From Symploca sp. SIO2C1 (GTDB lineage: Bacteria > Cyanobacteriota > Cyanobacteriia > Cyanobacteriales > Coleofasciculaceae), in NCBI GenBank assembly GCA_010692635.1, contig JAAHGL010000024.1:1-64000 (forward strand): a stretch of 64,000 nucleotides of DNA. The letters are read 5' to 3'. This document shows, one piece after another, positions 44,955 to 55,490 of the stretch. The translations under genes were made by a program, and so were the position numbers. Positions within the stretch are counted from its first letter, which is position 1. Each line of letters starts with the position of its first letter. The notes under the pieces were generated by a model. That model was not told where the DNA came from, ran no database searches, and saw only the letters and a list, made by a program, of their open reading frames with translations.

Positions 44955-45461
44955 GTGATAAATATGATGTTAAAGCTGCAAGTATTTACAGGAACAACGT
45001 TAGCACTTTTGCTCTCTGTCGGGTCTGGATATCCAGTACTAGCTGCCGAGAGTGTTCAGAAAACTGCACAAAAGCCGACAAATGCTCAACTACTAGCCCA
45101 TGCAGGGGACAGGGAAACTATCTCAGGTATTGTTACTGACATTGATGGGGATGTTGTGACAGTAAGGACACCAGATGGCGAAACTAAAAATTTGTGGATT
45201 CCAGAAGACGACCAAGAAGAACTGGGAATCGAAGTTGGCGATGCAGTTAGCGGAACTACACACGAGCCGGATGAAGAAATAATACCTGTAGAGTTTGTCA
45301 CTCGTCGTGAAATTACACCTGTCAGGATCGAGCTAACGGAAAGAGAACGGCGTCGAACTACCAGAACAACTCCACCTCAAACACGTCCGGCTCCTGTATC
45401 GCGTCCACCTCAAACACGTCCGGCTCCAGTTCAGAGTAGACCAGTACCAGGACTTTGGTAA
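44955..45461 (+). CDS. Secreted protein with Pro-rich repeat tail
   Basis: This is a 168-residue protein with a signal peptide (LQVFTGTTLALLLSVGSGYPVLA). A small beta-rich domain follows (ETISGIVTDIDGDVVTVRTPDGE...NLWIPEDDQEELGIEVGD), resembling OB/bacterial-SH3-like folds. The tail contains the tandem repeat PPQTRPAPV (twice, partly a third time). It is probably periplasmic and function is unknown. Confidence 0.7.
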   Translation: MINMMLKLQVFTGTTLALLLSVGSGYPVLAAESVQKTAQKPTNAQLLAHAGDRETISGIVTDIDGDVVTVRTPDGETKNLWIPEDDQEELGIEVGDAVSGTTHEPDEEIIPVEFVTRREITPVRIELTERERRRTTRTTPPQTRPAPVSRPPQTRPAPVQSRPVPGLW

Positions 45462-45501
45462 AGTTTTGTTTATTTGAGAGCTGAAAGGGTGACAAGCCTT
45501 C

Positions 45502-45558
45502 CGAAACCCAACGTCGAAGTACATTGTGTTGGGTTTCACTTCGTTCCACCCAACCTAC
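45502..45558. repeat. GTTGGGTTT palindromic repeat
   Basis: AAACCCAAC and GTTGGGTTT flank a short spacer. The following CACTTCGTTCCACCCAACC text is repeated almost exactly at 47822-47852, with looser relatives at 42610-42680. Confidence 0.7.
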
Positions 45559-45584
45559 AGTTTTATCGGTCTCATGCTACTACA

Positions 45585-46967
45585 TTATTTTCCTTGAATG
45601 ACTGGCAAACCTAACCAGTTACTCAGTTCATTGGCTAGCCAGTCTAACTCACTTTCAGAGAGTAAGCCGCCTCCACCAATGGTGAACTTTTTAGTTCCAG
45701 CCCAAATATTGATTTGTGGTTTAACTTCTATTTGACATCCTCTATGATCTGTTCTGTAGGTAGTTTCGGGTCTTTCTAACTTCAAAATATGATGCCGTGA
45801 AGCAGAAAGAGGACGATAATACTTACAACCAAACAGCTGATACCATAAGGAAATTTTCTCTTGGTCTAGCTTCAACCCGACTTGTCCAAAAAAAGCAAAC
45901 AAAATCTGTAGAATAAGCCAAACAGATACTCCCAGCCCTAATAAACTGAATAAAGGAGCAAAGAATCCTCCAGAATTCAAACTACTTACTGCGATAGCTA
46001 AAAACCAATCCCAGATGAGTGCAAATCCGATGATAGGCAATAATTTAAGAGTAAAACCTTTGGGTGGAATGTAAATTTTCAAAACATTGTGGTTTTTAAT
46101 TAAAACAACCTTAGAATTTTCAGGTTTTACTGGGACTAGGAGTGCAAGTGGTTGATTTTGTGGAGTTTCCTGCTCTAGAATTTGCAAAGCATGATCAGCA
46201 GATGCCAATCGCTCTTCAAGGGATGGTTCAGTTATCCATCGCAACCAATCAATGAAGCTATTTGAGAGACTAACATAATTTTCAAAGCAGATCTTCAAAG
46301 TTTTTTGAGGTAGATCAGCAGGATGCTGTCCCGAAGCCAAATATATTAGGGTTGTGCCTAAAGCATAAAGATCAGAAGCAGGTACTGCTCGTTCTCCAAA
46401 CTGCTCAGGTGGCATATAGCCATAGGTTCCCACAATTGTTCTTGTGGCTCCTTCACTCACAGCAGCTTGTACAGAACCGAAGTCTACCAAGTAAACTTGA
46501 CCTACGCTATTTCCAGAACGATTGGTTAGCAAGATGTTACCTGGCTTGATATCACGATGGATGATCGAGGGATAACGGTTATGAAGATAAAGAAGAACTG
46601 CTAAGATTTCTTTGGCAATTTCCTTCAACTCAGTTTCACTAAATGTTCGTCCAGCTTTGACTTGTTCTTCTAAGGAGGAAGCGTTGATGTAGCTTTGCAC
46701 TAAAGCAAAGCCTTTACCTGAATTTGTCTCAACATCAAAATAGTCCAGGTAGTGAGGGATAGCTGGATGGTTAAGCTCCTTCAAGATCTTGGCTTCGCGC
46801 TCAAAAAGCTTAAAATGTTCCCACTTTAGTCCACCATTAAAGAGCAATAGTTTAATAATAACTAAATCATGGGTTTGTTGATCTAGAGCAAGTAGAGTTT
46901 TTTGACCAGTTTTTTCTTTTAGCTGCCGTTGAATTTTGTAGCGTTCTCGCAATATCTGATTCACCAT
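45585..46967 (-). CDS. Serine/threonine protein kinase with C-terminal membrane domain
   Basis: This Hanks-type kinase has 460 residues. The catalytic Lys is in LVIIKLL, the catalytic loop is IIHRDIKPGNILL, the metal site VDFGS and the activation end YGYMPPEQFGERA. The Gly-rich loop is weak (LKEKTGQKTLLAL). Two hydrophobic helices occur at about 310-370. The remaining C-terminal domain (to 460) contains LGLKLDQEKISLWYQL-type beta text and may face either side of the membrane. It is typical of cyanobacterial kinases. The target is unknown. Confidence 0.9.
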   Translation of the reverse strand: MVNQILRERYKIQRQLKEKTGQKTLLALDQQTHDLVIIKLLLFNGGLKWEHFKLFEREAKILKELNHPAIPHYLDYFDVETNSGKGFALVQSYINASSLEEQVKAGRTFSETELKEIAKEILAVLLYLHNRYPSIIHRDIKPGNILLTNRSGNSVGQVYLVDFGSVQAAVSEGATRTIVGTYGYMPPEQFGERAVPASDLYALGTTLIYLASGQHPADLPQKTLKICFENYVSLSNSFIDWLRWITEPSLEERLASADHALQILEQETPQNQPLALLVPVKPENSKVVLIKNHNVLKIYIPPKGFTLKLLPIIGFALIWDWFLAIAVSSLNSGGFFAPLFSLLGLGVSVWLILQILFAFFGQVGLKLDQEKISLWYQLFGCKYYRPLSASRHHILKLERPETTYRTDHRGCQIEVKPQINIWAGTKKFTIGGGGLLSESELDWLANELSNWLGLPVIQGK

Positions 46968-47204
46968 AAGGACTACCTTGGAGATATTAGTAAGCCAGCT
47001 TATTTCTACTTTGTTCTAATTGCGAGAATTAACTACATTTTTGGGGACAACCAATACAGAAATACTTAACAATTATTCATGATCTTTCAGGATAAGGAGT
47101 CAGAAGTCAGGAGTGAGGATTTAGGAGGGCACTTTAAATGAGCGGTTAAGCTCGAAATTGCTTATTGAGGAATTATTTAGAATCAAGAATTGCTGATGTT
47201 TTTG

Positions 47205-47232
47205 TAAATTCTAAATTCTAAATTCTAAATTC
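47205..47232 (+). repeat. TAAATTC heptamer tract
   Basis: Four tandem units of CTAAATT lie just after the secreted-protein gene at 47243. Confidence 0.7.
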
Positions 47233-47242
47233 TTCGTTAACA

Positions 47243-47653
47243 TCACTCTAAGTTATCACTAACCTCAGGAGACACTGGTTGTTCATTGTTCTCAGACTGT
47301 TGTTGATTATTCCACTGTTCTAATTGTTGACGCCGGAGATTATCGATCGCACTGTCTATCTTTCCAGGAAGTTCACGCCTATATTCAAAAGGGCTGATTG
47401 AACCAGCTTGTTGGGCATTATGAATCAACTCAAAAGGGTCAAAGCTTTCCCCTGTACTCGAGAAAGCATTTACCTCATTTTGTGGTCCGATATCTCCTAA
47501 GGATTGAGCCCCCCCCGCTTGTTGTGCCCAAGTAGGTTGAGGTAGCACAGCAGAGGTAATACCGAGTGCTACGGTTGAGATGCCGATGCCTAGAGTAAGG
47601 CGAGTTAGTAGCTTTGACGGTAATGCAGAGGGGAACTGAGTACTAATATTCAT
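47243..47653 (-). CDS. Small secreted protein, unknown function
   Basis: This is a 136-residue protein with an N-terminal export signal (LTLGIGISTVALGITSAVLPQPTWAQ, cleavage probably after TWA). The mature part is Gln/Asn-rich with no recognised domain. The segment PFELIHNAQQAGSISPFEYRREL is the best-ordered part. Similar Q-rich exported proteins occur widely in filamentous cyanobacteria, but their role is unknown. Confidence 0.65.
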   Translation of the reverse strand: MNISTQFPSALPSKLLTRLTLGIGISTVALGITSAVLPQPTWAQQAGGAQSLGDIGPQNEVNAFSSTGESFDPFELIHNAQQAGSISPFEYRRELPGKIDSAIDNLRRQQLEQWNNQQQSENNEQPVSPEVSDNLE

Positions 47654-47774
47654 GGCATTTTACAGAGCAATGTTCTCGTTAATGTATCTATGTTAGTCAA
47701 GGTGATTTCTACCAAAAGGAGATACCAAGATAGATTTACTGTAGTGGCGTTACACACCTAAAATGGTGGAATAG

Positions 47775-47852
47775 GTAGGTTGGGTGTAGCGATAGCGAAA
47801 CCCAACAATGGAGCATATTCCGTTGGGTTTCACTTCGTTCCACCCAACCTAC
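47775..47852. repeat. Long palindrome with GTAGGTTGGGTG arms
   Basis: GTAGGTTGGGTG...AAACCCAAC and GTTGGGTTT...CACCCAACCTAC form arms of about 30 bases. It lies in the 290-base gap upstream of the Q-rich secreted protein gene and downstream of the ABC permease gene. No gene is seen in the gap. Confidence 0.7.
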
Positions 47853-47946
47853 AGTTTTAGTCGTGTCGCGCCAGTAGGGCGCTGTTAGCGATAGCGTAAC
47901 GCACCATCTCTTGGATTTGCTGGTACTTTCACCTCTCAAAAATCAC

Positions 47947-48840
47947 CTAAGCAAAGCGGCGACGCAGTAGGGGTTGGATTGCCAGTAACACCCCAGCAGC
48001 AAAAGTCAGGAGTACCAGCAATGCTCCACCAAAGCTAATGGATGCCCAAGGAGCTTCGATCACAATACTAGCTAAAGACCAATTGCTGTGCAGATAGAGA
48101 TAGCGAATAGGTTCGATAGCATAGCTGAGAGGATTGAGACAGGCAACTACCTGCAACCAACCTGGCATAAAGGCAAGAGGTGCAAGGGCAGTGCTAGCAA
48201 ACAGTAATGGTAGAGTCATAACAAAAATAACCGCAATCAGTTCAATATGACCAGGTAAGGCAAAAGCTAGTCCCAAGCTCAAAGCGGTGATGCCTACAAC
48301 CAATAAGAAGATAATCAGTCCAATCATCCCCAAGCCCGCTAGATTAGGTAAACCTGCTCCTAAAAAGGCACTAGCTGTGACAATTACTACTGTTTGCAGC
48401 AAGCTGAGGGCAATTATATAAATCGCGGAAGCAGCAACAATAGAGAATCTGGAAGCCAAAGGTGCTACTAGTAAGCGATTCAAGAAACCAAATTCTCGAT
48501 CAAACATTACTGGCAACCCTGCATTTAAAGCTCCTGCGAAGGCAGTGAAGACAATCACCCCTGCACCGAGGAATTTGCCATAGCTCAAACCTTCCCCAAA
48601 CAGTCCTTGGGGAGCATTTTGAAATAAAGCGCCAAACAGAATTAGCCACATCAGCGGCTGAATCAGCCCAGCAATTAAAGTGGAAGGACGCCTTTGTAGC
48701 TGAATAAATAGACGCTTAGTTAGAGCCAGAGTTTCCTGGATAAATTCACCTACACCAGGAGTATCACTAACTGGAATTTTATCTGCTGCCTCTGGCTGCA
48801 AGTTAATCTTAGGTTTAGATGGAGTAACTGTTGTGCTCAT
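47947..48840 (-). CDS. ABC-2 type transporter permease (DrrB-like)
   Basis: This is a membrane subunit of 297 residues with six hydrophobic segments and the ABC-2 signature region near the last helices (FASTALAPLAFMPGWLQVVACLNPLSYAIEPIRYLYL). It follows its ATPase gene by about 100 bases. Together they form an exporter of the daunorubicin-resistance type. Cyanobacterial relatives are often encoded near secondary metabolism, but no cluster is adjacent here, so the cargo is unknown. Confidence 0.9.
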   Translation of the reverse strand: MSTTVTPSKPKINLQPEAADKIPVSDTPGVGEFIQETLALTKRLFIQLQRRPSTLIAGLIQPLMWLILFGALFQNAPQGLFGEGLSYGKFLGAGVIVFTAFAGALNAGLPVMFDREFGFLNRLLVAPLASRFSIVAASAIYIIALSLLQTVVIVTASAFLGAGLPNLAGLGMIGLIIFLLVVGITALSLGLAFALPGHIELIAVIFVMTLPLLFASTALAPLAFMPGWLQVVACLNPLSYAIEPIRYLYLHSNWSLASIVIEAPWASISFGGALLVLLTFAAGVLLAIQPLLRRRFA

Positions 48841-48852
48841 AGTTGTTTATGA

Positions 48853-48879
48853 AAATGGGGAATTGGGAATTGGGAATTG
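48853..48879 (+). repeat. GGGAATT heptamer tract
   Basis: Three to four tandem units of GGGAATT lie between the two ABC transporter genes. Confidence 0.75.
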
Positions 48880-48941
48880 GAGGAGAGTATTTTTCTATTC
48901 CAACATTCGTAAGCGAAGTTAATGGATAAGTATTTATCTTC

Positions 48942-49961
48942 TTATCGCATACTTTGTTTGCGTTCTGCTTTGAGATCTCGTGTTCCAGCGGTAGCTAGTT
49001 CCGCATCCATTAAAGTTTTACCAGTAGCAGCGAGATAGACATCATCTAAACTAGGTCTTGCTTGAGCAATGCTAAAAGTAGGTAAATCTGCATCTTGCAA
49101 GGATTGCTGAATAGTCAGTAAAGCATCCCTTTGGGGTTTGACTACTAGGTTGAGGGAGTTACCCTGAGCGTTATTGATAATTACTTCTTGTACAAAGGGG
49201 AGAGCTTGCAGCAAATCTTTGGCTTTGTGTGCCTCTTCTGTCGGGGAAAACTCTCGGATGCGCAGGGTAATGCGATCGCCTCCTATTTGATCTTTTAACT
49301 GGGAAGGTGTACCCTCAGCTATGATACGACCCTTATCGATAATCGCTACTCGGTTAGCCAAGGCATCAATCTCTTCTAAATAGTGGCTGCTTAACAAAAC
49401 AGTGGTTCCTGCCTGCTGCAATTGGCGCAGGAACTCCCAAACCACAAAGCGACTTTCAATATCAAGTCCTACCGTTGGTTCATCTAGTACCAAAACCTCC
49501 GGTTGATGGAGTAATCCCGCTGCCATATCCAAGCGCCGACGCATACCACCAGAATAACTACCAGTTTTTTTATCTGCGTATTCCTGCAATCCGAGAAGCT
49601 CAATCATTTGATTGATGCGTTCTTTGGCAAAGGTGCTGGGAAGATGATAGAGATTAGCTTGCAGCGACAACAGCTCTCTACCCGTCAGTACTTTATCTAG
49701 GGCAACTTCCTGAGCCACATAGCCAATTCTGCGGCGCACTGCCCTAGGGTTGTTAAGGGCAGATATCCCAGAGACTTCGACTTTACCAGCATCTGGTGCG
49801 GTTAAGGTACACAAACAGCGAATAGTTGTAGTTTTACCTGCACCATTAGGACCAAGTAAGCCAAAAATTTCACCAGGTTCCACTTGAAAGGAGATGTCCT
49901 TGACAGCTTCGACATCACCGTAGCGCTTTTGGAGATTTTGGACTAAAACAGCGGCAGCCAT
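48942..49961 (-). CDS. ABC transporter ATP-binding protein (DrrA-like)
   Basis: This is the ATPase subunit, 339 residues. Walker A is GPNGAGKTTTIRCL, the signature SYSGGMRRRLDMAAGLLHQPEVLVLDEPT contains Walker B, and SSHYLEEIDALANR holds the switch His. The C-terminal extension (about 230-325, ending with SLDDVYLAATGKTL) is characteristic of the DrrA family. It is co-transcribed with the permease gene downstream. Confidence 0.93.
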   Translation of the reverse strand: MAAAVLVQNLQKRYGDVEAVKDISFQVEPGEIFGLLGPNGAGKTTTIRCLCTLTAPDAGKVEVSGISALNNPRAVRRRIGYVAQEVALDKVLTGRELLSLQANLYHLPSTFAKERINQMIELLGLQEYADKKTGSYSGGMRRRLDMAAGLLHQPEVLVLDEPTVGLDIESRFVVWEFLRQLQQAGTTVLLSSHYLEEIDALANRVAIIDKGRIIAEGTPSQLKDQIGGDRITLRIREFSPTEEAHKAKDLLQALPFVQEVIINNAQGNSLNLVVKPQRDALLTIQQSLQDADLPTFSIAQARPSLDDVYLAATGKTLMDAELATAGTRDLKAERKQSMR

Positions 49962-50109
49962 AATTATTACTCAAGCCGGTAGAGGCTACACAAATCTAAA
50001 CAATCTTTCTTTATTATTCTAAGCTCGACTTTATCCATTTAGCAGAATTATCGAAATGCGATCTCGCTAATAAACAAGGGTAGAGATGGTGACCTTACAA
50101 GACCAATAA

Positions 50110-50181
50110 TGGGCGATACTGGTATCGAACCAGTGACCTCTTCCGTGTGAAGGAAGCGCGCTACCACTGTGCTAATCGCCC
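50110..50181 (-). tRNA. tRNA-Val (CAC)
   Basis: It folds as a complete cloverleaf of 72 bases without encoded CCA. The acceptor GGGCGAT pairs with ATCGCCC and the anticodon stem CTTCC/GGAAG holds the loop TTCACAC (anticodon CAC). The T arm ACTGG-TTCGATA-CCAGT and the discriminator A are normal. Confidence 0.93.
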
Positions 50182-50207
50182 CAGAAGTCCCAATTTATCA
50201 TAAGGAA

Positions 50208-50320
50208 GCGCCGAGTGAGCGAAAAAAAAGGTGGGGAGATAGGGAAACAAAGGAAAACTAATGATTTGAGAGGATACTTCGTTAGAAATTCCTTCCCTAA
50301 TTTCGCTCACCCGGTAGCGC
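50208..50320. repeat. Long-range inverted repeat downstream of radC
   Basis: GCGCCGAGTGAGCGAAA at 50208 faces TTTCGCTCACCCGGTAGCGC at 50301-50320. The arms also share AGATAGGGAA-like text further in. It could fold in the radC transcript and act in termination. Confidence 0.5.
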
Positions 50321-50378
50321 CCACTAACAACTCAGTACCCAGTTGCACTCTAACGTAGTAGATATAGAGGAAGTAGAA

Positions 50379-51110
50379 TCAATCCCCTTGGGGATATTCA
50401 TCCCACAAAGTTGTAGTTAATCGCAGACTTTGGTGATTACCATCTCCCAAAATCAGATGATCTAGGAGAGGGATACAGAGCAATTGTGCCGCCTGCAATA
50501 GCTGTTGAGTTAGAGAAATATCTTCCCGACTAGGTTCAACAATGCCAGTAGGATGATTGTGAGCAATAATTACCCTTGTTGCTCCTTGACGCAGCACTTC
50601 CCGGAAAATATCACGGGGATTTGCTAATGTCTCAGTCGCTGTTCCAATGGTGAGTACTTGAGTTCCTAGCAAGCGATTTTTAGCATCCAGCAGCAGAACT
50701 GCAAATCGTTCTTGATTTTGCCACATTAAGTCGTGACTGAGGGCAGCCGCAGCTGCTGCGGGACTATCAATTATTGTGCTCTCTGCTGGTTTAGACAGAA
50801 ATGCCCGCTTTCCTAGTTCAACTGCAGCTATGATCGTTGTTGCCTTAGCTTGACCAATCCCATGAATTTTGATTAACTCTTTCGGACTGATGTCCCTTAG
50901 CACCTCTAAAGGATCCCGTTGGTGTTTCCCTAGTTCCTGCAATATGTATTGTCCCAAACCTACTGCTGAGAGCTTTCCTTTCCCTTGACCTGTTCCTAAC
51001 AAAATGGCTATGAGTTCTGCTGTTGCGAGATTTTTAGCTCCCACAGCCATTAATCGTTCACGAGGGCGTTCACTTTGTGGTATGTCGGCAATTCTCAGGC
51101 TATAAGTCAT
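50379..51110 (-). CDS. radC: RadC family JAB-domain protein
   Basis: This 243-residue protein has an N-terminal helix-hairpin-helix ([26 protein letters not shown]) and a C-terminal JAB/MPN metalloprotease-like domain. The metal motif is [19 protein letters not shown], with the catalytic Glu in FREVLRQG. The name comes from an old link with DNA repair that was later withdrawn for E. coli; the real function is unsettled. It is a single gene. Confidence 0.92.
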   Translation of the reverse strand: MTYSLRIADIPQSERPRERLMAVGAKNLATAELIAILLGTGQGKGKLSAVGLGQYILQELGKHQRDPLEVLRDISPKELIKIHGIGQAKATTIIAAVELGKRAFLSKPAESTIIDSPAAAAAALSHDLMWQNQERFAVLLLDAKNRLLGTQVLTIGTATETLANPRDIFREVLRQGATRVIIAHNHPTGIVEPSREDISLTQQLLQAAQLLCIPLLDHLILGDGNHQSLRLTTTLWDEYPQGD

Positions 51111-51293
51111 ATACGAAAATAAATAAGCACTTAACCCCTTGGGGATGATCTTTATTTATCCCTTGTTAAGTTCCTAAAATAATATTCAGGTTACAAAATC
51201 TTGAATAATCTGGCTGTAGCTGAAAATAACTACGGCAAATTTCTTCAACAACGAAGAAACTGGTAGTTTCTTTGTTTTTGAACTCTAGAGCTC

Positions 51294-52250
51294 TCAAGCT
51301 AGGTTATCTAATTGATGAATATTAGCAGCTTTGAGCATGTGATAGGTAATTAACAGCTGCGTAATCGCCAGCGGAAAACTTTGGAGGGTTTCCCCCGTTG
51401 TACCTGTCACCTTACCAATGTCTTGATTGCCTTCAAGACTGCAAAATTTACCTAAAAAAGGAACTTCATTACACAGCATTCGCTCCAATTCACTCACCTG
51501 CTCACTAGTGGCATGACCATCAATTTCCAGTACATCAACCGGTTTACCCATATCTCGGTCAAGTTCTAAGCGAATGGCTGAACTCAGATGGGTGCTACTA
51601 GGATTAATAATTTCGGCTAAGTCTGGATGCGGTATAGTCGGTCTGAGTACTAGTTTTACATTAAGCAGTAAGTCATTCTGCTCAAAAGTATCTTCAGGAG
51701 GGTAGAAGGTAACAACAATGTCTGACCATTTGCGCTGGGGACGGATAAACTGCTCTGAATCTGATTCACGCTTTCTGAGTTGATCGAGAACCTGTTCTTT
51801 AGTGTAGCCTCGCTTATAAGTATCCCGATTGATTTTCCACTGACTCCTTAAAGACTCCGGTGGAGCCAAGTATGCTTTGACATCGTAGCACTCCCTTGCT
51901 GCACGAGTAGAATAACCAAGCAATCCCTCAACAATCACAAACTTTCTCGGCTTGATATATTCTGGTGGGTCGAACATACCAGTACTGTGGTTATAAATGG
52001 GTTTGAGAATTGATTGTCCAGTACGTAGCATTCCTAGATGCTGCTGAATGATATCCAAGTAATTACAGTCGGGATGTAATGCCGAGATTCCCAGTTCTGC
52101 TCGCTGCTTGCGGTCATAGCGGTGATAATCATCTGTACAGATAACCGTGACATCTTCTGAACCCAGTACTTGAGCAATTCCCTTGGTCAAAGTTGTTTTG
52201 CCAGCGGCGCTATCACCGACGATGCCAAGGATAATAGGGCGATTAGTCAT
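51294..52250 (-). CDS. Phosphoribulokinase/uridine-kinase family paralogue
   Basis: This is a P-loop kinase of 318 residues. The P-loop is GIVGDSAAGKTTLTKG, with VICTDDYHRYDRKQR and KPIYNHSTGMFDPPEYI typical of phosphoribulokinases. It differs from the Calvin-cycle enzyme of cyanobacteria: the P-loop Cys of the redox pair is Ala16, while Cys38 remains, and the C-terminal third is unlike canonical PRK. Thioredoxin/CP12 control is therefore unlikely. It is often annotated simply as phosphoribulokinase. The true substrate is uncertain. Confidence 0.85.
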   Translation of the reverse strand: MTNRPIILGIVGDSAAGKTTLTKGIAQVLGSEDVTVICTDDYHRYDRKQRAELGISALHPDCNYLDIIQQHLGMLRTGQSILKPIYNHSTGMFDPPEYIKPRKFVIVEGLLGYSTRAARECYDVKAYLAPPESLRSQWKINRDTYKRGYTKEQVLDQLRKRESDSEQFIRPQRKWSDIVVTFYPPEDTFEQNDLLLNVKLVLRPTIPHPDLAEIINPSSTHLSSAIRLELDRDMGKPVDVLEIDGHATSEQVSELERMLCNEVPFLGKFCSLEGNQDIGKVTGTTGETLQSFPLAITQLLITYHMLKAANIHQLDNLA

Positions 52251-52396
52251 GGTTTTGATTACAGCTGAAACTAGTAGATGGATTAGTTTTCAATGTACAG
52301 CTCGTACACTTTGATTTTTAGAATGGGATAGCCCTATTTTCTCACACTTTGCCAGATAGAAAAAAATGCTGGAAAATGCATACCATCGTAAATAAC

Positions 52397-52753
52397 CTAA
52401 TTTTTACTAGCAAACTCAGTGGCAATCTCATCTGTTTTTACCGCCATAATAAAGTCGTTTTTGTGTAAACCGGAGATAGCATGAGTCCACCAAGTTACTG
52501 TTACCTTGCCATATTCAGTCAGCAAAGCTGGGTGATGTCCTTGCTCCTCAGCAGCATCTCCAACCAGATTAGTAAAAGCGATCGCACTTTTAAAATCAGG
52601 GAAGTCATAGCTACGCTCCAATCGTAGTTCTCCATTTTGTTCGACTATTTCCCAATCAGGAATCTGAGGCTTAAGTTGGGCAATTTCTTCCTGAGTAGCT
52701 ACTGGAGCATTTTGGTTACAGGGTTCGCACTTTTGTTTAGTCAGGTTTTCCAT
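52397..52753 (-). CDS. Pterin-4a-carbinolamine dehydratase
   Basis: This small enzyme recycles 4a-hydroxy-tetrahydrobiopterin. At 118 residues, the PCD/DCoH fold is recognised by WEIVEQNGELRLERSYDFPDF and the active-site motif QGHHPALLTEYGKVTVTWWTHAISGLHKNDF. The last part gives the usual E-x-x-H-H-P...W-W-T-H pattern. No aromatic hydroxylase is adjacent, so a broader pterin role is likely. Confidence 0.93.
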   Translation of the reverse strand: MENLTKQKCEPCNQNAPVATQEEIAQLKPQIPDWEIVEQNGELRLERSYDFPDFKSAIAFTNLVGDAAEEQGHHPALLTEYGKVTVTWWTHAISGLHKNDFIMAVKTDEIATEFASKN

Positions 52754-52896
52754 CGTGATTTCTCCATCTGAAGAGCCAATTTTATAGTCAAATTGTATTC
52801 AAACACAATTTTGCTCCCTAAAGAGCCCCACTTTTGAGGATAAAAACAGGGGAAGCAATCTTTTAACGAAAGTTTTACCGAGTCAAGCATTGTCAA

Positions 52897-52969
<73 letters not shown>

Positions 52970-53106
52970 TTACTTTTTTTGGCGCTTAACTAAGGTAACA
53001 AACTTGAATAGGAATTGGCAAGTAAAAATTTTAAGAGAGGACACTATACTTGTGGCAAAATGTGGGTTGATTGCTTATAAATGGTACTTTCTCGAGCAAA
53101 AAGCTA

Positions 53107-53142
53107 CTCACGAGGATTTTCAGTCCTCTCTATCTAACAACT
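53107..53142 (-). pseudogene. tRNA-Phe fragment
   Basis: ACGAGGATTTTCAGTCCTCT (53110-53129) is identical to the anticodon arm of the tRNA-Phe gene at 52925-52944. The next dozen bases (CTATCTAACAACT against GCTCTACCAACT) are still similar. The rest of the tRNA is absent. Confidence 0.75.
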
Positions 53143-53158
53143 TTGACGCAACTCTACC

Positions 53159-54801
<1,643 letters not shown>

Positions 54802-55490
54802 TGGCTGTGTAGAGTAGTGAGGAACTTCAACAACTGTAATGCTTCTTCTATAGATATTTTACAGAAATCCAGCAAGAAAGCGTCAATGCTCTGGGAGCTA
54901 GTGGAAAGCACTGTTTTTGCCAGCAAGAGCTACAGATATCTTGACGTACAGATACTGCAAGAAGTTTCTTGGCAATTTCTCATACTTAGGACTTTAGTTT
55001 GCTAAAGTGGGATTTTAACATTGTCTAAGCTATTGTGCAGCTAAGAAGCAGTGCTATTGAGAGCATCCCATTGAGTATAAATTTTTTAGCGTGGGCATCT
55101 CGCCTGCTTGTTGTAATAGTAGAGAGCAAGATGCTCCCACTACCAATATTTGGGTAACTTTGGGATGCACCCGTGCTATTGCCGTTAGTTGACCCAACAG
55201 CTTGGAGCAGTCAAGATCAGGAAGTAGTGGTAAGAAAGTACAGGTGAATACAGAGCTAGCTAAAGTGGGAGACATAGGAACTCACAAGATAGCTTACGAG
55301 GGTCAGAATTGGTAGCAGAAGTGATACCATCCCAATCACCAGCATTATTAAATATCAGGGGTATATCAACTAGAAATAAAGCTTTGAGAATTGTATCCAG
55401 TTGTTGATAGGCTAGAAAAACCACAACATATTCATTGGATTCTTCTCAAGTTGTTGTCTCTAACAGTTATTACAGAACTGGAGTGAATGC
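54802..55490. other. Intergenic region without a convincing gene
   Basis: About 690 bases. The stretch 55070-55180 has palindromic intergenic text (TGGGAGCATCTTGCTC-like on one strand, with GCAGGCGAGATGCCCACG) of the kind dispersed in cyanobacterial genomes. A 73-codon frame across it (55054-55275) does not look like a protein gene. The promoter of the regulator at 55491 should lie near the right end. Confidence 0.5.

Noticed and set aside
55054-55275. 73-codon open frame on the minus strand
   Set aside because: The text overlaps palindromic intergenic sequence, there is no recognised domain or ribosome site, and the composition looks non-coding.
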